From: Palaemon carinicauda
Lineage: Eukaryota; Arthropoda; Malacostraca; Decapoda; Palaemonidae
Reading direction: 5' to 3'
DNA: 64,000 nt
NCBI RefSeq assembly: GCF_036898095.1
Contig: NC_090729.1
Coordinates: 78,057,429 to 78,121,428, forward strand
Below are positions 1 through 10,279 of this stretch, piece after piece; within the stretch, counting starts at the first letter, position 1; every line of letters starts with the position of its first letter. The notes beneath the pieces were generated by a model that had not been told where the DNA came from, searched no databases, and was given only the letters and a program-made list of their open reading frames with translations. The position numbers and the translations under genes are program-made.

Positions 1-45
1 AAAAGGTCCATTCATCTTTAACACCCACCTCCATCACTCAACATC

Positions 46-852
46 CACACGGATGCTTCGCTGGAGGGTTGGGGAGGTCACTCCCACCAAAAATAGGCTC
101 AAGGCACATGGTCTCCCCTATTCAAGACGTTTCACATCAACATCTTGGAGGCCATGGCGGTCCTTCTAACGCTGAAGAAACTCTCCCCGCCTCCCTCGAT
201 CCATATTCATCTATCCCTAGACAACTTGGTGGTAGTTCGATTGTCTCAATCGCCAAGGCTCAAGATCGCCCCAGATAATCAGGTGCTTCTGACAATCTTC
301 CGTCTGGCAGAAAAGAAGAAATGGCACCTGTCTGCAGTTCACCTACAAGGATCCCGCAACGTGACGGCGGACGCTCTATCCCGGACAAGTCCGATAGAGT
401 CGGAATGGTCTCTAGACGCAAGATCATTCTCCTTCATCTCTCACCAAGTCCCAGAACTTCAGACCGATCTCTTCGCAACGAGCGACAATAATCAACTTCC
501 TCGATATGTAGCCCCGTCCGAGGACCCCAAGGCAGAAGCAGTGGACGCCATGTCACTGGACTGGAACAGATGGTCCAAGATCTACCTGTTCCCTCCCACC
601 AACCTTCTGCTGAAAGTCCTCTCCAAGCTGAGACCCTTCAAAGGGATAGCGGCCCTAGTGGCTCCCAAGTGGCCCCGGAGCAATTGGTACCCCCTGGTCC
701 TAGAGCTGCAGCCCACGCTGATCCCTCTCCCGGGCCCAGTACTCTCCCAGCAAGTACAGAAGTCGACTGTCTTCGCTTCATCATCGAAAATCAAGGACCT
801 TCATCTCATGATTTTCTCTCCCTATCCGCGAAGAAAAGGTTTGGGATCTTGA
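46..852 (+). pseudogene. DIRS-A pol: RNase H and MT-like region
   Basis: Frame 1 opens with the RNase H motif HTDASLEGWGGH (46-81), whose Asp is the first catalytic residue. A TAG at 94-96 breaks the frame, which resumes with FHINILEAMAV (catalytic Glu) and ends RNase H with NVTADALSR. The next part, DLFAT...N...YV through IYLFPPTNLLLKVL to VAPKWPRSNWYP, is the segment usually annotated in DIRS elements as a Dam-like methyltransferase domain; its expected DPPY-type motif reads FPPT here, so activity is doubtful. The frame closes near 852 beside the YR start. The homologous protein segments in copies B, C and D support the call. Confidence 0.85.
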
Positions 853-1680
853 AGAAAAGTCTAGACTTCCTCGAGGAATACAAGACCGAATCCACACGAC
901 GGCAATACGAATCATCCTGGAGAAAATGGGTCTCATTCGCCAAGGCAAAAATCCTACGGAAATCACCATTGATTTTTGCATGTCCTTCTTTATTCACTTT
1001 CACGGACAGGGATTGGCAGCCAACACGATTTCTACTTGCAAATCGGCCTTGACTAGACCACTAATGTATGCCTCCAACTTGGACAATGATTCGTGCCCTC
1101 TCAAGGATCTGACTCAGAAAGTTATCTTTCTTTTTGCTCTTGCTTCAGGAGCCCGAGTCAGCGAAATAGTGGCATTATCAAGGGACGAGGGCCACATCCT
1201 GTTTACAGATTCAGGTGACCTTACCCTCTTCCCGGATCCGACGTTTCTCGCCAAAAACGAATTACCCACCAAAAGATGGGGCCCTTGGAGAATATGCCCC
1301 CTGAAAGAAGATGCCTCTCTATGTCCAGTAGAGAGCCTCAAGGTCTATCATCATAGAACTTCGGACTTTGGTGGAGGCCAACTCTTTAAAGGAGAAACTT
1401 CGGACAGCGACCTGTCACTGTAACAACTAAGAGCGAAAATCACCTACTTCATTCGCAGAGCAGATCCTGACAGTTCACCCGCCGGTCACGATCCTAGAAA
1501 AGTTGCATCGTCTCTGAATTTCTTTCAGAGTATGGATTTCGAAAGTCTTAAGAGTTTTACAGGCTGGAAATCCTCGCGTGTTTTCTTCAAACATTATGCG
1601 AAACAAGTGCACGAAGTCAAACATTTGTGGTAGCCGCAGGTAGTGTTATGAAACCTGCACCTAACTCTGCATAGAACAGT
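838..1680 (+). pseudogene. DIRS-A tyrosine recombinase
   Basis: The SAM-like core-binding domain is recognisable by RRQYESSWRKWVSFAK (about 898-945). The frame then shifts and continues as an alpha-helical stretch ending KSALTRPLMYA. About 35 residues present in copies B and C (from the DFNSDLF to the LDKVLQ segment) are missing. The catalytic domain shows Arg-I in SGARVSEIVALSRDEGH, the His-x2-Arg box in GHDPRKVASSLNFFQ (about 1,483-1,527), the Trp of TGWKSSR and the nucleophile Tyr in FFKHYAK. A TAA at about 1,422 and a TAG near 1,632 interrupt the end. All four catalytic positions survive, but the protein cannot be made whole. Confidence 0.85.
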
Positions 1681-2503
1681 GAGTTAATTGGGACTCTAAC
1701 TCCTTGGGTGCCTATGTTGACCCTCGCGTGATACGTAGTGATTTCAAAAACACTTAGTGCTTTTTCATAGACTGTTCTTCTCCCAAGTGAAATGTCATAG
1801 TTGTCACATGAGTGCCGCATGCCTAGAGCATGATGTGTTTTATTTTAATAGACTGACGTTCCTCTGGAACGAGTGCCTACTAATAATTTAAAATTCCCTT
1901 TCAGATTCAAGAGCAAGTCTTTCATGACTATGTACATTATAATTTATTGTAAATAACTTTTACAATTTTATTGCATTTCCTTAACATATTCTGCAATGGT
2001 GAAATAAAATTTCTATTTTATTACTTGTGCGTCTCAATCCGCTCCTACTTATACTATGAAATACATGACTGTCATAGTTTTATTATCCCCTTCCTCTTAT
2101 GTCGATGAAGATGACTAAGGGTTCAACCCTTATCATATACTCACTTCTGCAATGTAATATTCCTACTCGAATACTTACTTACATCATACCTTAGAGACCA
2201 GACGACTCTATTCACATACAGTGCCTAACCACCACTTGTCTGCCTTTGTGAATGTTCCTATATGAATGCCAACCATTCAGTCTTGTCTCCGAGTTCTTCA
2301 TGTTCTCCCAGCAAGGTGAGTAGCCCTTCGATGACCACTTTGATCTTCGGCATGGTCCGTTGGGACTTCGCTGCCAGGGGGGGCAGGAAGTTTCTTCCCA
2401 TCGGTTCTCTTATTGAGGTTACTATGCTTATCCTGTCAAAGCCCTAGGCACTTACACTACAAGGGGAAAATCTACCACGATACATTGATTCTCTGGTACT
2501 CTT
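1681..2503 (+). other. 3' untranslated stretch of DIRS-A
   Basis: AT-rich, with no convincing reading frame. It lies between the YR and the ICR, as the corresponding stretches do in copies B (11,201-12,025) and C (13,904-14,742). I see no separate gene in it. Confidence 0.6.
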
Positions 2504-2595
2504 CCATCAGGACGCCATGGCTTGAGCCCAAAAAACGGATTTTGAGCGAAGCGAAAAATCTATTTTTGGGTGAGATAGTCATGGCGTCCTGATGG
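2504..2595. repeat. Internal complementary region (ICR) of DIRS-A
   Basis: A 92-bp near-palindrome beginning CCATCAGGACGCCATGGC and ending with its reverse complement. Its right half is the exact reverse complement of the element's own right end (3,003-3,061), including the copy-specific spacer GAGCGAAGCG. Its left half predicts a left end reading TTTTTTGGGCTCAAGCC, which is what copies B and C show. A sequence equal to the joined right and left termini is the defining DIRS ICR, thought to template circle closure during replication. Confidence 0.85.
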
Positions 2596-3063
2596 ACCCT
2601 CCCTGCTACTTCGTTCAGTTTGTCAGGTCCCACCCTGCGCTGCTGTATCATGGTGATCGGCAAGCAACTGGCTTCAGGATGAGGACGGAGGTGACGTCAT
2701 TTAGCAATGGCGCCCGTTTGTTTACGTCTCGAGTACCAAAAGTAGCCACGGACGAGATTAGCTGTGGAACAGCTCCCCAGCTATTCTCTGTCTCTCCATA
2801 TCAAAGTGTTAACTCTGTATGGGGTGCAGATAGCTATGTGGCGCGTTAATACATGCGTCCCCTGTTGATATACGATGTTTTAAAGGGAAACCTTTAGGAT
2901 ACTCGCTCCAGAAGTTAGAATTCTGTGATAACCTGTGGTTAAATTCTCTGGGAATATCTTAGTAGTTATATACCCAAGGAAGCTACCAAAAAGGAACCTT
3001 CCATCAGGACGCCATGGCTATCTCACCCAAAAATAGATTTTTCGCTTCGCTCAAAATCCGTTA
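2596..3063 (+). repeat. Right inverted terminal repeat of DIRS-A
   Basis: It holds the shared ITR landmark GGGGTGCAGATAGCTATG (about 2,820-2,838) and ends in the terminal core with GATTTTT, a spacer and CAAAATCC at 3,038-3,060. The end point is set by where its match to the ICR stops (after CCGTT, about 3,063). Divergence from the ITRs of B and C marks A as a separate subfamily. Confidence 0.75.
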
Positions 3064-3443
3064 TTTAGCCCCAGCGATTCATGATTTAACATTCATAAAA
3101 ATCACAAATTCCCGAGATTTTCTGAAGAGCACAACTAATAAATATTCGAGAACATTTCATATTTGCAGAAATATTTTTCTTTTATTACGGTATATAAATA
3201 ACAGATTGTAACATTCTCCCTCTTAATCTCATGCTTATTTATTTAGGATTAACTTTATATCAATGTTTATTTTTAGGTTAAAATACGCAATGAACACAGG
3301 ACTGTATTGTATGTAAGAACGCACAATGTTACTACGCATATCAAACACATTAGATATATTTTTCATTCATTTTGAGAAATAAATAACAGGCCATAACATA
3401 TTTTTCCTTTTAAGCGGACCGTCCGCTATGGTGTTCGACATAA
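3064..3443. repeat. Spacer between DIRS-A and DIRS-B with a satellite unit
   Basis: The first 130 bases are AT-rich and unassigned. From about 3,205 to 3,420 lies a unit of about 200 bp (start CTTAATCTCATGCTTATTTA) that recurs at 22,240-22,440 and again, partly, at 22,430-22,525. A truncated unit precedes it near 3,190. It is a tandem or dispersed satellite that hosts or flanks these DIRS insertions. Confidence 0.6.
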
Positions 3444-4280
3444 CTTTTTTGGGCTCAAGCCATGTCGCTCTGATGGAAGTTCCTTCTGGCAACTTTCTAC
3501 NNNNNNNNNNNNNNNNNNNNNNNNNNNNNNNNNNNNNNNNNNNNNNNNNNNNNNNNNNNNNNNNNNNNNNNNNNNNNNNNNNNNNNNNNNNNNNNNNNNN
3601 NNNNNNNNNNNNNNNNNNNNNNNNNNNNNNNNNNNNNNNNNNNNNNNNNNNNNNNNNNNNNNNNNNNNNNNNNNNNNNNNNNNNNNNNNNNNNNNNNNNN
3701 NNNNNNNNNNNNNNNNNNNNNNNNNNNNNNNNNNNNNNNNNNNNNNNNNNNNNNNNNNNNNNNNNNNNNNNNNNNNNNNNNNNNNNNNNNNNNNNNNNNN
3801 NNNNNNNNNNNNNNNNNNNNNNNNNNNNNNNNNNNNNNNNNNNNNNNNNNNNNNNNNNNNNNNNNNNNNNNNNNNNNNNNNNNNNNNNNNNNNNNNNNNN
3901 NNNNNNNNNNNNNNNNNNNNNNNNNNNNNNNNNNNNNNNNNNNNNNNNNNNNNNNNNNNNNNNNNNNNNNNNNNNNNNNNNNNNNNNNNNNNNNNNNNNN
4001 ACTTTCTACAGTATAATATTTCTCCTATTGATATTACAAGAGAATTACCGTTAGGTATAACGGGGTTCCAACCCCCTTAAACGACTATCCAAAGATATCG
4101 TGTATAATCAGGGACGTATCCTAAGATAACCATAGATGTCTGCACCCCAAACAGACCTTACCCAGTCTAATCCACTAAGGAGTAGGATAAATAAGGAGCC
4201 ATTACACATCCAATCACTTTCCAGTGCTCCTATACGCTCCTGCTTCTCATTCCTTTTCACGCAGCTGGTGGCTACAGTGC
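3444..4280 (+). repeat. Left inverted terminal repeat of DIRS-B
   Basis: Starts with TTTTTTGGGCTCAAGCC, the terminus predicted by the ICRs, and continues as the inverted counterpart of 12,115-12,490. A 500-N gap (3,501-4,000) sits inside it. Excluding the N run, the two ITR arms align without an obvious missing segment. Confidence 0.8.
3501..4000. other. Assembly gap of exactly 500 N, probably spurious
   Basis: The nine bases ACTTTCTAC end the left flank (3,492-3,500) and also begin the right flank (4,001-4,009). The intact right ITR of the same element (12,430-12,460, reverse strand) reads straight through this point with that motif once. The round number is a scaffolding placeholder; the true gap is probably about minus nine bases. 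Confidence 0.8.
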
Positions 4281-6290
4281 ATTGATTTTTGTGGGCACTT
4301 TTTTCACAGTTTTTGAAGAATTGTTTTGTGATATGGCTTCCTCTTCTTCGTCAAAGTTGAGTATCTACCTCTCTTTGTCTTTGTTTGTGCTATATTTGGT
4401 TTTAGCTCCCTTCGGAGACTTATATTTTAACATTTGGTTAAAGAAAGCCTGAGCAATTCGAGTCCTGCTAGCATGGCGTTGGGCTTAGTCCCTGATGGCT
4501 TCTTATTTGTCATGTTTACTTAAATTTATGGGTAAGTTTCACGTTAGCTAGTATTTGTTTAGCATTACAATGCTAAGGACTCAATTTTATATATAATTCC
4601 ATTACAATTTATTATTTTAGTCTTTTTAATATTTTAGTCTTTTTGTGAGTTCGTATCAGTTTCCGCTAGCCTAGCCTAGAGTTGGCAGTTTTTGTTGGAG
4701 ACGGAGTCGCTTTTTGGGTTTTTAATTATTGAGTTTTTGGAACCACTTGTTGGCATTTCTCGGTTCACTGACCTTTTGGGGCACCTGGCCATCATGCTAA
4801 AAACGTCAGAGTTTCTCAGGGCTAAGAAGGCACAGGCACCATTTGCGAAGGGTGAGCTCATTTTTCTTGTTCAGTTGGTTTGCTGACTGGCTAATGCCTT
4901 TTTTTTTGTTTCTGGGATTCTTCTTTCGTCTTGTGGTATCTGGCCAGGCCTATACTTTAACGGTGTGTCCATCGGGCCATCGTGCTACATATGCTCTCTA
5001 GTTGGTTTACGGTATACCTTTAGAGTTCCCCTTTGTGAAGGGTGAGCCTTTTTACCTGTCGGTGCGCTGACAGTTGTGTGATGCCATATTCCAACCTTTT
5101 AGAATTTTGTTAGAATAATTATTTTCTCGGTTCTTACCTTCTCGAGGTGGGTTTCCCTGTTACTGATATCGAACTTAAATATATTTTTGTGCGTTTTTGC
5201 AATTTTGTGAAGGCCTAGCCCTTCGGAATTTTGGCCTATTAACCTGGCAGCATTCTTCTTTATAAAAAGAGTTGTCAGACTGTCAGCAATGCCGGTAATT
5301 ACGGCTTCGTCGTCTCCAACGGCATTCGTTTTCTGGGCCATATTATAGCGATACGTTACTATGTTATCTATGTGGCCTATACTGCCACACACTTTTATTA
5401 CGACATGATGTTTTGATACAAATTATCGACGTTTTAGTTTGATGCCGTCTTTACCGATACTGTCGTAACTGGCAGCAGTTCCCGCCCAGTATTGGGTAGT
5501 GTTATTGTGCCCTTGATTTAGTAATAGCCTTGGGAGTCGACGATGCCGTTACCTATCTGTGCCGTTACTGACGGCAAGGATATTATATTATGACGGCATA
5601 TATTTTATTTCTTAGAGACTGCCTTCTAATATAGGGTTGCTCTAGTATCTGTTGGCGAGTACAAACCTCAGATCGGCATAAAGACCTTACTTCTACAACT
5701 TGCGAGGTATCTTTATGCTAGTCAGCTTTGGAGTTCTCTTTTGAGAAAGGTTCTTCTTAACTAGACTTTAGATTTAATTATTATACTTAGTTAATTACTT
5801 CCATCACTTTACTCAGATCCTTTGAGGACGTGGATTGGATTGTGCATCTTACAGGTGGGATTCTATCATGATTCCCCTTGTCAGTTTATGGTTTAAAGAA
5901 TAGTCTTCTATTTTTACCTTTGGTTGCTCCAATTATCGATGCGTAGATATGTTTTGCAGGGTAGGTGACTCCGTTACCTTCCTATTAGCCCTTTCTCTGC
6001 GGAGAGAGTAGGCTATTGATTTTGATGAGCATCGTTGTTCCCTATTTCAACTGAACAATATTCAAATGATAAAAAGGGACAATTTCAGTTGGCTTTACTT
6101 CCAATCTAACGACTTTAAAGAGGTCTGGATATTGTGACCCTTTTTCTCTTTGTGGTCACAAATTGTAAATAAACACATTTTGGGAGTTAATTTCCCAATT
6201 TCTGTCTGAAATTTTGAATGCTACTAACACATTCTTTTCAGCATGGTAATCTAAAGAGATAAAGGTACTCATGGTCGTTTTCTCCTCTTT
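4281..6290 (+). other. DIRS-B 5' leader, possible intron
   Basis: An ATG at 4,333 opens eight codons (M-A-S-S-S-S-S-K), followed by TTGAGTA. Nearly 2 kb later a pyrimidine-rich tract ending CTCTTTACAG (about 6,284-6,293) precedes, in the matching phase, the Cys/His-rich start of gag. Copies C and D show the same arrangement, so the first gag residues may be spliced on. Around 5,280-5,610 the leader carries repeated GCCGTTA/TAACGGC motifs. No other gene is visible. Confidence 0.4.
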
Positions 6291-8355
6291 ACAGGCGGGA
6301 TCTTCGAAGGAGATGCATTGTCGAGTTCCAATCTGTGCCAGGACCGTGAGGTATCCCTGTGGTCATGATACCTGCAAGACACATGCTAAATGCAGGAAAA
6401 TGAAGGGTCCAATCTCCTATTGGGATCCTCAGGATTGCAGGGTGTGTAAGGACTTACATCATTCTGGATGGATATCGAAGGATGTTTCTGATGACGACCG
6501 AGTGTTTTCCAGAGATCTCTTCGTTCCTGGGTCAGGGGCTTCAAAAAGAATGCTGACCCAAAGGCTCCTTATCTTCCTTCTGTAGCTTGGAAGGATATTC
6601 TTTTTCCGCAGGCGGCCCCGGACACGGTATTAGGTTACGCCCCACCTAGAGACAGACCTACCGCTCAGATTCACGTAGATGAAACTTCAAGTTCTTTGAG
6701 CCTTGACATGGACAATTTATCCTCGGTGTCTTCTTCATATCCGGGTAGAAAATCGGCTCTCCTATCAGCAGTAGATTCGGATGAACCCCTCCCTCATATG
6801 GATGATTCTTACCGGCCTGAATTGGACGAGGTTAGTGTGACTTTCGTGAGAGACTCAGTGTGTTCCGTTGTTTCAATTGCCGTTACTACGGCGGCTTCTC
6901 TATCACCTGTTACGACTATGCCTTCCTTTTCAGGTACGCCTCTTGTTTCTGTCCCTCCTCCATCCCCGGTTGAGCCAGGCGAACCAGCACTTCCTAAATT
7001 TCCATCTAACTTGGAAGACAGGTCCCTGTTGTCAAACATGAAGGCTTCTATGGAAGGGATCCAAGAATACCAAAGAAGGATGTTTAAAGCCTTACGGGAG
7101 GAGATTCAGGCTTTGCAACCTCAAGAGGATCCTTCTAAGGCTAAGGTTTTACCTTTTCAGCTTCCCTCTTGCACGCAACAAAACCTGTGGAGGTACGCAG
7201 GTCATGTGGTGCTTTTAGAGGGTATTCTTCATATTGGAGAGGGGCTAGGCTCTAGACCGGTTGCTGATCTGTAGTTTTATCCAGTATAGAGGCCTATCTC
7301 TTTTGCAATGTTAGGTTAGTTGAAGCTGTTCCGTTAAGAGACAACACTATCCCTAAAGAAACGATCCTTCTAGATCACACCAGAGCGCAGCACCTGGCAG
7401 TGAAGGAAATGAAGAAAGCAGGGTGTATTAACACAATTAGGCACTTTTGGTAAAAGGTTGGCTACTTTTATAGCACCCGACACAATGGTTTTTCCCTTGG
7501 CTTCGAAAGCCTCTTTAACTGTAGTAAAGGTCGTCAAGGAGGGTAAGTCTCTTCCGGTCTTGGAAGAATGTAAATCTGTGTCACTCGTTCTTTCCCATGA
7601 CGCTGAACACTGGTTGGATATCCAGTTTACTTTTGCTGAAGGGAAATTAGATAAGGATATAGCCAGCCGGCAGTTTAATGAAAGACTGCCAAGGTTTCCG
7701 GAACACCTACTTAAGGCGAAATTGGAGCCTAGGGAGAGACTATCAGCTTTGATGTCTTTTCAATGCTTTGTAGAAATGATGATTGGTAATTTCATTGATG
7801 CCCCTGTCTTTTTGCTTTTGGCCAAGTTACACAAGGCTACTTTTATAAAGGATCTTTTTTACTTTTTTTCAGGCTGGAAGAGTCTGCAGGAAGCATGTTT
7901 TAGCATCCGCGACCATTCGTCATGAACCGAAGCATCTTATTGACGATTGTATTTGGGGTAAAGATCTTTTTCCACAGAAATTAGTAAAGGAGGTCTTGGA
8001 TAAAGTGGCAGTAGAAAATAAGTGTCTTTTCCAGAGATGGGGAATATCTCTAAAAAGGAAATTTATTCCTGGGGTTGACCCTCAACCTAAGAGGTTCCGT
8101 AAACCAACATACCTTAGGAGGACCTTCAACTCTTCTTCAGGTAGTGCTTCGCAGAATACTTTCACTGTTCCTCACCCCGTGACTTCACAGGCCCCAGCAT
8201 TCAATCCTGGATTGGAACAAGGGACCTCGTCCTTTCGTCCCCTCAAGACTGAAAGAGGGGGTAGAGGCCGGACCGACAGAGGACGTAGGCTAAGGAGTCG
8301 GGGTCTCCGAAGTAACAGGGGAACTATGGGCACACATCCTCAACCAAAACAATGA
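6291..8355 (+). pseudogene. DIRS-B gag-like ORF (frameshifted)
   Basis: The N-terminal segment (6,312-6,410) carries a Cys/His pattern C-x4-C-x8-GHD-x-C-x2-H-x2-C-x14-C-x2-C, which looks metal-binding. A Ser/Thr/Pro-rich linker follows (6,690-7,010), then a coiled-coil-like stretch (MKASMEGIQEYQRRMFKALR) and the conserved block LWRYAGHVV...LGSRPVADL. After a stop and frameshift near 7,274-7,460 the middle part continues to a basic, Arg/Gly-rich tail (8,240-8,340), typical of nucleic-acid-binding retroelement Gag proteins. Copy C gives a parallel protein. Its role as structural Gag is inferred from position and tail composition, not from a recognised capsid fold. Confidence 0.7.
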
Positions 8356-8365
8356 GGATACTCCA

Positions 8366-9428
8366 GTAGGGGGAAGACTGAAATTGTTCAAGGACAGGTG
8401 GGCGTTCAGTCCTTGGGTACAGAGCGTGATTTCCAGCAGTCTAGGCTGGAAATGGAAGAGACAACCTTTGAGGATCAAGAGATTTTTCCAGAAATCAACA
8501 CCACATCTGGGGCAGTATGTGCAGGACCTTTTAAAGAAGAGAGTTATCCGTTGCACGAAATCTATGAAGTTTCAAGGTCATCTATTCTGCATGCCAAAGA
8601 AAGATTTGGTTATTCCTCGAACTATTCTCGACATGTCCCATCTAAACCTGTTCGTTCAGTGCGACAAGTTCCAGATGCTGACTATTTCACAGATACGGAT
8701 CTTAATACCCCAGGGGCTTACACTGTCTCTATAGATCTTACCAACGCTTATTGGCATCTTCCGATAGGTCGACGCTTCTCCCCCTACGTTAGTTTCAGAC
8801 TGGAGAGAAAGGCTTATGTATTCAGAGCTATGCCATTCGGGCTTAACATAGCTCCGAGGATTTTCACGAAGGTTATAGATGAAGTCGTTCAACAATTAAG
8901 GGAAAGAGGCCTTCAAGTAGCAGCATACCTAGACGATTGGCTCGTGTGGGCTCCTTCAGCAAGGGAATGCACGGAAGCAACATATCACGTGGCAAGATTC
9001 CTCCAATATCTAGGATTTCAAATAAACTCCAAGAAGTCAGGACTGAACCCGGCTCACGAGTTCCAGTAGTTAGGGATTCGTTGGAATCTAAAGACTCATA
9101 CCCTTACCATTCATTCTCCACTCAAGAAAGTGCAAGTTCGTTGGTCCCAAAGATTCAAGCAATTCCACATCAATATTCTGGAGGCCATGGCAGTCTTCTT
9201 ATCCCTGAAAAGGCTACAATTGAAGAACAACATTCACATCTGTCTCGTATTAGACAGCAAAGTAATAGTTCATTGCATCAACAAGAAAGGGTCAAGATCT
9301 CCTCAAATAAATCATGTAGTGATCGCCATTTTTTCATTGGCTCAGAGGAAGAGGTGGCATCTGTCTGCCTCTTACCTTCACGGAATTCAGAATGTGATGG
9401 CAGACTCTCTATCTCGAACACATCCGCT
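8366..9428 (+). pseudogene. DIRS-B reverse transcriptase and partial RNase H
   Basis: RT motifs in order: VSIDLTNAYWHLP with the first catalytic Asp, FRAMPFGLNIAPRIFTKV, and the active site AAYLDDWLVWAP (about 8,920-8,955). A TAG follows EFQ at 9,067-9,069. The frame after it reads GIRWNLKTHTLTIH and then jumps to PLKKVQVRWSQRFKQ, which lies about 100 residues further on in copy C. That deletion removes the RNase H HTDAS motif, so RNase H is inactive by loss. The remainder (ILEAMAVFLSL, VLDSKVIVHCIN, NVMADSLSRTHP) is well kept up to the LINE insertion. Confidence 0.88.
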
Positions 9429-9855
9429 ATTATTATTATTATTATTATTACTATCCAAGCTACAACCCTAATTGGAAAAGCAAGATGCTATAAGCCCAGG
9501 GGCTCCAACAGGGAAAAATAGCCCAGTGAGGAAAGGAAATAAGGAAATAAATAACTGAAGAGAACAAATTAACAATAAATCATTCTAAAAAAAAGTAATG
9601 TCAAAAGAGATATATCATATATAAACTATTAACAACGTCAACAACAAATATGTCATATATAAACTATAAAAAGACTCATGTCCGCCTGGTCAACAAAAAA
9701 GCATTTGCTCCAACTTTGAACTTTTGAAGTTCTACTGATTCAACAACCCGATTAGGAAGATCATTCCACAACTTGGTAACAGCTGGAATAAAACTTCTAG
9801 AGTACTGCGTAGTATTGAGTCTTATGATGGAGAAGGCTAGAGACAGAATGGTCAC
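9429..9855 (-). mobile_element. LINE 3' fragment inserted in DIRS-B
   Basis: On the minus strand this holds the C-terminal end of a LINE ORF2 (YSRSFIPAVTKLWNDLPNRV, stop at 9,676), a 3' UTR with CCCTGTTGGAGCCCCTGGGC, and a terminal (AAT)n tail, seen as (ATT)n at 9,429-9,450. The same fragment occurs at 43,875-44,277 on the plus strand. It is strongly 5' truncated. Compared with copy C, about 30 bases of the host DIRS frame are missing at the insertion point. Confidence 0.8.
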
Positions 9856-9859
9856 TATA

Positions 9860-10270
9860 TGAAAAATTGTTCTCTTTTGTGCAGGAGGTAGTCCAAGGTC
9901 TTCAAGTGTACCTGTTTGCAACGAGTCTCAACAAGAAACTTCCCAACTATGTGGCACCAAATGTGGATCTAGAGACGATAGGCATGGACGTGTTAAACAT
10001 GGAATGGAATCGGTGGGAGGAGATTTATGTATTTCCACCCTTCAATCTTCTCTTGAAGGTGTTGGACAAACTTTGATTGTTCAGGGGGACAGCGGCCCTG
10101 GTTGCTCCTCTATGGCCAAAGATTAACTGGTATCCTTTGGAGACAGAGATGAACCCCAGGCTGGTACCTCTACCCAGCCCGAGTCTGTCTCAAGAAATAC
10201 AAAGAAAGACTGTCTTCGCTTCATCCTGGAAAACGAAAGCCCTTCATCTCATGATTTTTTCGTATTATCC
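9860..10270 (+). pseudogene. DIRS-B MT-like region
   Basis: The DIRS frame resumes with EKLFSFVQEVVQGLQVYLFAT and NKKLPNYVAPNVD, then IYVFPPFNLLLKVLDKL. A stop at 10,074-10,076 separates it from GTAALVAPLWPKINWYPL. Its order matches the MT-like segments of copies A, C and D. It lies directly after the LINE insertion, which split what was one pol reading frame. Confidence 0.75.
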
Positions 10271-10279
10271 CTGGAAAAA

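Larger units (their letters stand above)
1..3063 (+). mobile_element. DIRS-like retrotransposon copy A (family 1), 3' part
   Basis: The window opens inside the RNase H domain of a DIRS-type element and runs through the methyltransferase-like (MT) region, the tyrosine recombinase (YR), a 3' untranslated stretch, the ICR and the right terminal repeat. DIRS elements are retrotransposons that integrate with a tyrosine recombinase instead of a DDE integrase and leave no target-site duplication. The order RH, MT, YR, ICR, right ITR is seen directly. The 5' half lies outside the window. The copy is dead: it has an in-frame stop, a frameshift and an internal deletion in the YR. Confidence 0.9.

Noticed and set aside
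2504..2595. ICR palindromes read as stand-alone MITEs
   Set aside because: Each one matches the joined termini of the DIRS element it sits in and lies at the fixed ICR position, so no separate element is needed.
3428..4054. 208-codon open frame across the N run
   Set aside because: Open only because N has no stops; the flanks are DIRS terminal repeat.
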